From contig NC_134035.1 of assembly GCF_964204645.1 (NCBI RefSeq), positions 374,001 through 425,000 on the forward strand: a stretch of 51,000 bases of DNA, in the 5' to 3' direction. Below are positions 24,001-36,000 of this stretch, one piece after another. Positions within the stretch are counted from its first letter, which is position 1. Each line of letters opens with the position of its first letter. The DNA comes from Tubulanus polymorphus (taxonomy: Eukaryota > Nemertea > Palaeonemertea > Tubulaniformes > Tubulanidae). A model generated the notes under the pieces. The model had not been told where the DNA came from. It did not search any database and worked only from the letters and a program-made list of their open reading frames with translations. The position numbers and the translations under genes are program-made.

Positions 24001-27000
24001 GGATTCGAACCCAATAGCTTATAACAATCTACACACCTAAGTCCTCGAAATACCGAACAGAAAATCGACATCCTCCTATTTCAATTTCTCAAGTATTTCG
24101 AGTTTGAACATGAAATATCTGAGCGTTCACTTAAAATACAAGTAGCGGTATGTTTGGATGAATTTCAAGGGGGGCCAAAAGGACACAAGGATTTTGGTGG
24201 CCCATCTCATCAAATCTTACATCATATGAAAGCCATGATTATTTACTACAAAATAACACTAACTTGTAATGCATGGAAATAAACAGCCAATGAGCTATTC
24301 GGTATCGCGATAAACTTGGATTTTAATTTGAATTTTCTGAGGAGTAATCGACACTACATAGTGCAATTCCTGAGTGCTAATGGATTAAAGTTGATGTAAA
24401 GTTGATGTTAAGACAGGATCATCTACGAGGGAATACACGGGAAACGAATGACGCTTAATTATAAAATTGAAACTTACTCGTGCAGGAATGGCCGCTGCCG
24501 CTGTTGGTTTCGTCTGCAATAAAAGAAAGAAAATTCAGTAAGTTTTTTTTTAAATATTTCATATTCAGCAGCAAACGTTAAACACAGAAGACACAAAAAC
24601 TGGGCAGGTTTAATATCTGTGTCTGGAAATCGATGAAAATCGCAAAAAATAATTGCCCATAGGCCAAGAGGTTTACCACAGCCTTATGAAATGCTTATAT
24701 CAGGTAACGAAATAGGGATGTAAAGTGTAAGGTGCGAGAAGTTTTGGTCTCGGTTAGAGAAATGAACGTAATCATAAAATCGTAATTATAAAATAGAAAC
24801 TTACTCGTGCAGGAATGGCCGCTGCCGCTGTTGTTGTTGTTGGTGGTTGTTTCTGCTGCAATAAAAGAAAGAAAATTCAGTTTTGTTTTAAATTTCATAT
24901 TCAGCAGCAAACGTTAATAAACACAGTAGACATAAAAACTGGACAGGTTCATATAGATATCTGTATCTGAAAAATGATTTTGATGTCATTAGCATAAATT
25001 TCTTACATTAAGTTAAAATCAAACATGCCACATGGTAAATCATTTTGAAGGGAATCGAACTCAGATTAAATTCTGTAACTTTTGACAAAATTCTGATGAA
25101 AAGCTCTTTAAGAATCGATTGTTATATTATTTGATGATCATTGGTTTACATATATCTGTTGGTTAATATTATCAATGAACTTGTGGTCCAGTCGCCAATC
25201 CCACGCGAAAAATGATTTGGACGCTTGATAATCAGACTTATTTGATATTCAACGCCCCCTGGTGAAAATATACAAAAACCGTTGACCTTGAAACTCGTCA
25301 CTATCATAGAAAATGTCGCAAGTGAACAGATGGAGAGATGAACAGACGGACAAAAAAGTCCATGATACAGAAAACTTCAAACTTACAAATGCTGCTGCTG
25401 TTTTTGCTGCTGTTTTTGCTGCTGCTGCTGCTGCTGCTGCTGCTTTCGTCTGCTATAAAAGAAAAGAGAATTCATGAATTTCTTGCGTTATTTCGTATTC
25501 AGTTGCAAACATTAAACATAGATCATATCTTGATTAAAACAAAAGAAACAAAAAACAAGTTTTTTATCTGTGTTTGGAAAAACTCTGATATTTATGTAAC
25601 TTTGAAATTGATATTTCTGTATTCGTTTGTTTTACGGTTTAAAAGATATAAAGTCCATTAAACAGACAAATTCAAACTTACTTCTAATGCTTTTTTTTTC
25701 CTTTCCCTCTGGAAAGAAAAGAGAATTAATTTATTTAGTTTTGTTATTTCAGACTCAGTAACTGTGTGACCTAAATCCGCCTGTAATTATTCGAAAGAAT
25801 TTACTTACTTCCATTTTTCTCTTCTCTTTCAGAGTCTATTAAATAAAAACGATTCAATTAAATTCTTTTTCTATTTTCAAGAGTGATGAGAGTAATCAAC
25901 AAAAGAAATTTCGGCGACGATAAACTAGAAATTATTGTGTGATTGTTTGGTATCAGCTGAGCTGTTAAAATGAGGAGAAACTAAAACTTAGCAAAGTGGC
26001 AACAACTGGAAGACAGGTAAAGAATGTTGCAGTCTTCGTAAAAAACGACAGAGTTTACTTAATTTGTTATTGACTTCGAAAGAATTAAGCTTAGCCGTCT
26101 TAAAGCGAAGTTTCACGGGAATCCATCGAGAAATACAGGGCAAACTTTGGTTTTTCGTAGCTAGTCGACCAATGGTTGGAAATCACTGAACGCCCGATAG
26201 CTCAGTCGAAACATATTCCAGCCATCTTGGAATCATGAAGTCCGAACTACAGCGACCGTGCTCAATACCACAGTCGATCATTTCTGACTATAGTCATAAC
26301 TGACATTCTGTTGCACTTAGTTCACAAATAGTCGACTAACTGCGATAACCAAAGTTCGTCCAGGCTTTGTAGCGCTAAAAATAAATTCAAGATGGCCGCC
26401 GATGACATCCTTCAATAGGGGTTAACGTGTGCCCTATATCGCACCGAGGATTGCAGGCTGGATGATGCTGGGACTGCACACACTGAGTAAGATTAGATGG
26501 CCCCCACAACCGAAGAAACATTAATATACTCTCATATTATAGTTGTCATAATCAAGTATGGATATTATTAACACTATTATTCTTACCTCCTGCGCGACGA
26601 GCCGGTCGCGTAGTTCGTGGGCGTACTCGTAGCAGTTGTCAACTGCTACTTTCGGCCCACGAACTACCACGATGGCATGAACTCTCGGCAAATCTACCAT
26701 CACTTGCTGTAAATAGAGAACAAAAGAGACCGTATGAGCATTTTAAATCAGTAGCAGTTTGAAAGTGATGAGAAATAAACGTCATTCACTGAAAGCTCGT
26801 TATATACAACAATGAATTTCAGTAATCTGTTCGTTTATAATCGATATGAAATTATTAAAATGTTTTATTTTGGACGGAATTCTCAGGTTTATAATAAAAC
26901 TAACAAATAGTTAGATAAGTCGTTATATCCAAAGTCATTTTAACGTGAAAGTAATGAATTGAATACAAAATGTATAGAGCATTTTCACCCTTTGACTGTT

Positions 27001-30000
27001 TAATTTATGTAATCAAAGTGGCTCCCCCTAGGGTAAGCTGCACTTCCTTTGAAATCAATCTTTTTCACATTACCGGATGTTTTCGCGTCAGCGTCTTCTG
27101 GAACGAGGCCCTGAGCGACGTCCCCAACTTTAATTCGAAAACTGTTTCGATTTCCTGAAATATAAATGAAAAATTTTACATCTCCATAAATATCAATTAG
27201 AGGAAAACTGAAAGAGGTGTTTATTGACACCTTGAATGACACATGAATTGCTTGTCAACGATTGACGATATATGAATTAATCGGGGTCGAATTCTGTATT
27301 TTCCTTTCATAGGAATGAAAGTTACGAAAGCAGTGTTGTCGTATGTCAGTTACATCTTTATTCTTCAAGTTCTCCGTGTTCCTGTTCCGTCCGATGAGTC
27401 GGGGTAGTCAATCAGTGTGACTACTAGCAGGATCAATAAATATATGTTGAATTTGAATATATCGATGATTGAATTGAACTGACCGGCAAAATCTCTAGTC
27501 TCTAGCCCCGATATATCAACGAGGTAATACCGGTACACAAATGTCTATTGCCAATAAGACATATATAAAATTTATCGAACAGAAAACATACAGAATGAAA
27601 TATGTTATATTCAGAGTTGCCACTTATGTGAAGCTAAAAATCCGGAAAATAAGTCGGGGGTCTGGGGCCCTCCCCCAAAAATTTTTTTTAAATTAGAACG
27701 CCAGGAGATGCGTTCTGGCGCAATACGCGTTATAGGCCTCACTTTCATTACCGCCTATAGATCTTTTTTTCAAATAGCAATTGGCTCCGGCAAATACACC
27801 TCATATATAAACCAGAGCCAAAAAACAAACGAAGCGTCAGTCGATTTCGATCGTCGCGTCATCTTGGTTTAATCGTGTACTGCACGCGGGGTTGTTGCCA
27901 CTACGTGGCAGCACAATACGGCTTTTTCGAACCCTCTACGGAGCCGTCACGTTTTGATGTTTAGGGTCGAATCCCGAATTGATTTTATTTTTTTCGCGAT
28001 GTTTTCTTTTGTGGTTATTTGACTTCTCCCGAAAATCCGGAAATGAAATTGGATTTTTTTTAAATCCGGAATTCCGGAGAAATCCGGAGAAGTGGCAACA
28101 CTGTATATTACAAAATGGATAAGCGAACATTCACAATTGTAATTGTTATTTTGAAATGCTTCAATATTGAAATCTTCACCTGTCAAGGGATTTGAACCCA
28201 CTACGCTAAAGCTGTTCCCCGAACCCCCTGACCTCACGAGTCGTTGGAGTCGTTACTAGCCGACCAGAATCCGGTCGTACCAATCACAGCGCTTGTAACA
28301 AACCGTCAGTAGACTTATGTTGGTTTTCCCGTTAAATAGACCAATCAGCGAACGTTTTACCGAACAAGGAAGTATTTCGCAAATCGATATATGACGTCAC
28401 GCGCAACAGCGCCAGTAATGAAATCACACTTCATGAGGCCAGGGGGCTGGTGGAAGCGAGTTCGGGAGTGATACCGGACCCCTGGCAAGCGTTATATTAC
28501 AAAATGGATAAGCGAACATTCACAATTGTAACTGTTATTTTGAAATGCTCCAATATTGATGACGTAGCGCACATTGACTCACACAAAACCATAGGCGTCC
28601 CCGAGGGGTGCAGGGGTAGCGGACCCTTTTCAAGATAGCTAACTTCTCAAGTTAACATGTAATCAATGTTCAAGATTTTTCTTGCCAATTTGACTTAAGT
28701 CCTTTAACTCTAAGTGATTCATTTAGAGCCTGGAAAACGTCTCTAAAGCCTCAAATTTAAAAAAAAGTTTTTTGGGGGAGGCCCCCCAAACACCAGACAT
28801 TGTGCTTGGATGCTGGATTGATGCTTATTCGAACCCCGTATGAAAATTTCTGGGGACGCCTATGAGAACCTGTTTTAAATAACGCACAGGTATGAATGTA
28901 TATGAACATCGTTGTAATTCCGGTTTTTACGGCATCAAAAAAGTTGCGATATTTGCTTCGCTATTAACACTCCCTCCCGTTAAATAATACAGTCGAAGTA
29001 CCAAAAAATTGCATCAAAAGATTGAATCGTGAGAGCATCTCAAAAACGACATTTCAATAAATTGTCGTTAAGCCCTTGGGTTGTTTATCCTATACCTGAA
29101 ATTTAAGGAGTTAGCAAATAAACTGGTCGCTGAGCTATAATTAATTGGAGAGGCGCAGTGGCCAAGTGGACTAAGCCGCCGGTCACTGGTCTCGTCAATC
29201 CAGGGTTTATAGGTTCAAACCCTTGTGACGACAGAGTTTCTTAGTCGAATGTTTTTCTCTGGTCTCTTAAACAACGAATCCACTTATAATGCCATGTGTG
29301 GCGCTTAGCGTTTTGAGGCTCTTAAAAAGAGCTATAATTCGTGCAAATTAGATCATTTTTCAAAAAATTGTTACCAATCTTTTCTAAGGGTCAGTCATAC
29401 CCTAGAAACCTTTCAATTAACATTAAGCTCATCTCTTACAGTTTTCACTCTATGGAGCTCGAAAGTTTCTATCGATTTTCCTACTTTTATGTTACCAATG
29501 ATGGGCACTCTGAGTGTTTTTTTTTATCAAATCACCCGTGAGTGCTGAAAGAGTTATGCCCTTGGATGATATATACTGGGAGGTGGGTTGATCCGACGTG
29601 GCTCCTTAACTCATTTCCACCCAAACACGTACTCGTATGTTCGTTATCTCCCATCACATTCCTGCCAAAACCGTACTGGCAAAATGGTTGGCTTGTTTCT
29701 TAACTCAAAACCGTACCGATACGGTTGGCTTGTTTCTTAACTCAAAACCGTACCGATACGGTTTGCTTGATTCTTAACTCAAAACCGTACCGATACGGTT
29801 GGCTTGATTCTTAACTCAAAACCGTACGGATACGGTTGGCTTGGTTCTTAACTCTAACGATAGATGGCGAATTCATCGCACAACACCAGTTAGTTTAATG
29901 CCTTTTACTACTAAACAAACTCATCAGTTGTTCTATACAGTGTGCGAGTGACATCATCTATTGAAATGGGGGCTGAACACGCATGAACGAGCATATATTC

Positions 30001-33000
30001 TGCAAAATACTCCCTCTGCACTGGTTATCGCTACAGATTTTATCACTCTTAGAAGAAATGCCGCTTATTTTACATGAAAATGCAAGACCAGATCAAAGAT
30101 ATAAAACAAATTTGATGAGAAGATATCTCTTCTTGTTTTTGTTTTATGAATCTCTGAAAAACACGGAAATCCTGGCAAAACGCAGCATTGCCTGAAAAAT
30201 AGGCGTGGCAGGCAAAGAGTTACGAATGTTCTTCATTTATATTCCCGCTTTTTTTCTCATATACCCTAATTATTCACTCGCCTTAAGCCCGCCGCACCGG
30301 CATAACATTTGTTTCGCCAAAACATAAAACACACTTTTCAGAACACGTTTTGCCCACAAACAATAAAATGTTCAACGGACACGACATTTTGCTGTTCGGC
30401 GTTTTGTGTTTTGCCTTCCCCGCACACGGCATAACAAAAAACAGGCTTTAACCTCATGTACTAACACAATACAAATCATTTTCATCTCAAGTCTCAACAT
30501 ATTACAATTGATAACCAGCCAACAGAATGGATACATCTAAACTTACTTCGATGTCTGGGGACGCCAACGTGGACCTCGTTCCAGTGTGATGCTGTAAAAG
30601 AATAAAATTCATTAATACAAAGCCTAGGAATTGGTAAATCGACCATGGAAAACATCATCTTGTTTTGCAGAAAATCTACCAGGCGAAAGAAAAAAACGAG
30701 TCGGAATCTATTCAATCGTTGCGCTTATGAAAATCAGCACCAGTTTATGGGCATAAAAATGTGCGCCAAGAATTGAATTTGATGACCAATACAAATAAAC
30801 CAAAAATAGACAGGTTTGATATCTGTAACCGAACTGGATTTAGAGCCGCCTTTTTTCAGGTCAAAAACGATAAGTTACGAAGGGAATCGAACTCCGATTA
30901 AATTCTGTAACTTTGATGATAATTCTGACGAAAAACTCATAAGAATCGGTTGTTTCAAGGTAACAGAAGAATTTATACTTACTGCCTTTGCTGCTGTTTG
31001 TTTACGCTGATGATATGAAAGAAAAAAAGAGAATTCCTTTTAGTTTTGTTATTTCACGTTCACACGTTAAATACAGTAAATATAAATACATCAATAAGAG
31101 ATACATAAAATATATGCACATATATCCGTGAGCAAATGCTTCCAGATTTTACTGTGTGTGCTAATGTTATATAAAAGAAACTTGATATATAAAATAATTC
31201 TAAGTGACGGGAATTTATTTCATTGAAAGCAGGATTATTTTCATGACTTTGTTCCTGGTATGAAATATACGATGAAAATCACAAACAAATCATCGTCTGT
31301 CAGAAAGAAATAAACACCACAGAAATTCCATGATACAGAAAACTTCTCACTTACTTCTGGTGCTGTTGTTCTTGTCGTCGTCGAATTCTGTCGCAATAAA
31401 AAAAAAAGAGAATTCATGAATTTCTTGCATTATTTCATATTCAGTAGCAAACATTAAACACAGGAGATCATATTATAATTAAAACAAAAGACAAGTTTTA
31501 TATCTGTATTCGGGAAAAACCTCGATATTTCAGTATTCGTTTGTTTTAGGGTTTTATTTAAACAATATAAAGTCCATTAAACAGAAAAATTCAAACTTAC
31601 TGTATTCGTCGCTGTTTGTCTGTTCTGTTGCAATAAAAGAAAAGAGAATTCATTAATTTCTTGCATTAAAACTCTGATCTCTGTAACTTTGATATTTCTG
31701 TATTCGTTTGTTTTACAGTTTGATTCAAACGATATAGAGTCCATGAAACAGAAAAATTCAAACTTCTGTTGTCGTTGCTGCTGCTGCTGCTGCTGCAGCA
31801 GCAAACTGTCGCGATGAAAGAATAGTAATTAATTGCGTTGTTATTTCATATTGAGTAGCACACATTTAACAGAGATCATTATTAAAACGAATACCAGACA
31901 GGTTTAATATCTGGAAAAAAATTTCATCAGAGTAAACTTGTTACAATGAGAGAAAACCAAAAACACCACGCGATAAATCAGTTTGATAATTCCTGTTATC
32001 GGGATATTTGCACTTTAAAAATGACAATTGTAATTATCATCATTACTATTATCGTTGTTACTACGAGTATGATGATAATTATGAAAGACGAAATCAGTTA
32101 CAACTTGCTTAAAGAGTTATGAAGTTTCAATGACTCTCAGCGAAAATGGTAGATATCATATTCCACCGAGGAGATTAATAGAAAACTTACAAAATGAATT
32201 TCCGCTTCTACTGTTATCTAGAAAAGAGAATTAACATTCATATCTATAAAAATCATTCATTAAATGATCAATGAATCTAAGCACCAGTTTTATGGAGACC
32301 AATGTTTACTTTAATAAATCTGGGTTAACTTGATTAAAAGTGAATTCAGTTAACTGAGCACGGGTTAAACATAATACCAGTCTAACCGGCTTCAGAGGAC
32401 CAGGTTAAACAAAACAGGTTTACATAAAATGATATCATAAAATCTAAACTTACTGGCGGCGGAATTTCCTCCAGGACTTCTGGCTGTTAGAAAAGAACAA
32501 TAACATTCACATTCAGGTCAAAAACGATAAGTTATGAAGGGAATCAAACTCCGATTAAATTCTGTAATTTTGATGATAATTCTGTTGAAAAACTCATAAG
32601 AATCGGTTGTTTCAAGGTAACAGAAGAATTAATACTTACTGCCTTTGCTGCTGTTTGTTTACGCTGATGACATGAAAGAAAAAAAGAGAATTCATTTTAG
32701 TTTTGTTATTTCACGTTCACACGTTAAATACAGTAAATATAAATACATCAATAAGAGATACATAAAATATATGCACATATATCCGTGAGCAAATGCTTCC
32801 AGATTTTACTGTGTGCGCTAATGTTATATAAAAAAAACTTGATTATAAAATAATTCTAAGTGACGGGAATTTATTTCATTGAAAGCAGGATTATTTTCAT
32901 GACTTTGTTCCCGGTATGAAATATACGATGAAAATCACAAACAAATCATCGTCTGTCAGAAAGAAATAAACACGACTAGAAATTCCATGATACAGAAAAC

Positions 33001-36000
33001 TTCTCACTTACTTCTGGTGCTGTCGTTTTTGTCGTCGTCGTCGTCGTCGCTGAATTCTGTCGCAATAAAAAAAGAAGAGAATTCATGAATTTCTTGCATT
33101 ATTTCATATTCAGTAGCAAACATTAAACACAGGAGATCATATTATAATTAAAACAAGAGACAAGTTTTATATCTGTATTTGGAAAAACCCTGAAATTTCT
33201 GTATTCGTTTGTTTTAGGGTTTTATTTAAACAATATAAAGTCCATTAAACAGAAAAATTCAAACTTACTGTATTCGTCGCTGTTTGTCTGTTCTGTTGCA
33301 ATAAAAGAAAAGAGAATTCATTAATTTCTTGCATTAAAACTCTGATCTCGGTAACTTTGATATTTCTGTATTCGTTTGTTTTACAGTTTGATTCAAACGA
33401 TATAGAGTCCATGAAACAGAAAAATTCAAACTTCTGTTGTCGCTGCTGCTGCTGTTGCAGCAGCAAACTGTCGCGATGAAAGAATAGTAATTAATTGCGT
33501 TGTTATTTCATATTGAGTAGCACACATTTAACAGAGATCATTATTAAAACAAATACCAGACAGGTTTAATATCTGGAAAAAGATTTCATCAGAGTAAACT
33601 TGTTACAATGAGAGAAAACCAAAAACACCACGTGATAAATCAGTTTGATAATTCCTTTCATCGGGATATTTGCACTTAAAAAATGACAATTGTAATTATT
33701 ATCATTACTATTATCGTTGTTACTACGAGTTTGATGATAATTATGAACTATATGCGCAAATATAAGCGTATGTGTAAGTGAGCGCGCACACAAACTGAAG
33801 ACGAAATCAGTTACAACTTGCTTAAAGAGTTATGAAGTTTCAATGACTCTCAGCGAAAATGGTAGATATTATATTCCACCGAGGAGATTAATAGAAAACT
33901 TACAAAATGAATTTCCGCTTCTACTGTTATCTAGAAAAGAGAATTAACATTCATATCTATAAAAATCATTCATTAAATGATCAATGAATCTAAGCACCAG
34001 TTTTATGGAGACCAATGTTTACTTTAATAAATCTGGGTTAACTTGATTAAAAGTGAATTCAGTTAACTGAGCACGGGTTAAACATAATACCAGTCTAACC
34101 GGCTTCAGAGGACCAGGTTAAACAAAACAGGTTTACATAAAATGATATCATAAAATCTAAACTTACTGGCGGCGGAATTTCCTCCAGGACTTCTGGCTGT
34201 TAGAAAAGAACAATAACATTCACATTCAGGTCAAAAACGATAAGTTATGAAGGGAATCAAACTCCGATTAAATTCTGTAATTTTGATGATAATTCTGTTG
34301 AAAAACTCATAAGAATCGGTTGTTTCAAGGTAACAGAAGAATTAATACTTACTGCCTTTGCTGCTGTTTGTTTACGCTGATGACATGAAAGAAAAAAAGA
34401 GAATTCATTTTAGTTTTGTTATTTCGTTCACACGTTAAATACAGTAAATATAAATACATCAATAAAAGAGATACATAAAATATATGCACATATATCCGTG
34501 AGCAAATGCTTCCAGATTTTACTGTGTGCGCTAATGTTATATAAAAAAAAATTGATATATAAAATAATTCTAAGTGATGGGAATTTATTTCATTGAAAGC
34601 AGGATTATTTTCATGACTTTGTTCCCGGTATGAAATATACGATGAAAATCACAAACAAATCATCGTCTGTCAGAAAGAAATAAACACCACAGAAATTCCA
34701 TGATACAGAAAACTTCTCACTTACTTCTGGTGCTGTTGTTCTTGTCGTCGTCGAATTCTGTCGCAATAAAAAAAAAAAAGAGAATTCATGAATTTCTTGC
34801 ATTTTTTCATATTCAGTAGCAAACATTAAACACAGGAGATCATATTATAATTAAAACAAAAGACAAGTTTTATATCTGTATTCGGAAAAACCCTGAAATT
34901 TCTGTATTCGTTTGTTTTAGGGTTTTATTTAAACAATATAAAGTCCATTAAACAGAAAAATTCAAACTTACTGTATTCGTTGCTGTTTGTCTGTTCTGTT
35001 GCAATAAAAGAAAAGAGAATTCATTAATTTCTTGCATTAAAACTCTGATATCTGTAACTTTGATATTTCTGTATTCGTTTGTTTTACAGTTTGATTCAAA
35101 CGATATAGAGTCCATGAAACAGAAAAATTCAAACTTCTGTTGTCGTTGCTGCTGCTGCTGCTGCTGCAGCAGCAGCAGCAGCAGCAAACTGTCGCGATGA
35201 AAGAATAGTAATTAGTTGCATTGTTATTTCATATTGAGTGGCACACATTTAACAAAGATCATGATTAAAACGAATACCAGACAGGTTTAATATCTGGAAA
35301 AAGATTTCATCAGAGTAAACTTGTTACAATGAGAGAAAACCAAAAACACCACGCGATAAATCAGTTTGATAATTCCTTTTATCGGGATATTTGCACTTTA
35401 AAAATGACAATTGTAATTATCATCATTACTATTATCGTTATTACGAGTTTGATGATAATTATGAACTACATGCGCAAATATAAGCGTATGTGTAAGTGAG
35501 CGCGCGCACAAACTGAAGACGAAATCAGTTACAACTTGCTTAAAGAGTTATGAAGTTTCAATGACTCTCAGCGAAAATGGTAGATATCATATTCCACCGA
35601 GGAGATTAATAGAAAACTTACAAAATGAATTTCCGCTTCTACTGTTATCTAGAAAAGAGAATTAACATTCATATCTATAAAAATTATTCATTAAATGATC
35701 AATGAATCTAAGCGCCAGTTTTATGGAGACCAATGTTTACTTTAATAAATCTGGGTTAACTTGATTAAAAGTGAATTCAGTTAACTGAGCACGGGTTAAA
35801 CATAATACCAGTCTAACCGGCTTCAGAGGACCAGGTTAAACAAAACAGGTTTATATAAAATGATATCATGAAATCTAAACTTACTGGCGGCGGAATTTCC
35901 TCCAGGACTTCTGGCTGTTAGAAAAGAACAATAACATTCACATTCATTAGAATTATTTGAAAAATAAGCATCTGGGGGCGGTTGCACGTCAATCGAGACT

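Noticed and set aside
23990-24060. Possible tRNA gene on the minus strand (GGGTTCGAATCCC)
   Set aside because: Only the B box is present; no matching acceptor stem, D arm or A box. Probably a SINE relic.
25338-25661. 107-aa plus-strand ORF with a polyleucine stretch, membrane-like
   Set aside because: Antisense reading of the polyalanine exon 22; the Leu run comes from CTG repeats.
26600-26665. Interrupted inverted repeat GTAGTTCGTGGG / CCCACGAACTAC
   Set aside because: It falls wholly within exon 19 coding sequence; no independent evidence of function.
31577-35187. Three similar minus-strand ORFs with polyglutamine runs
   Set aside because: They read through introns and exon-like segments in a frame not supported by the splice sites.
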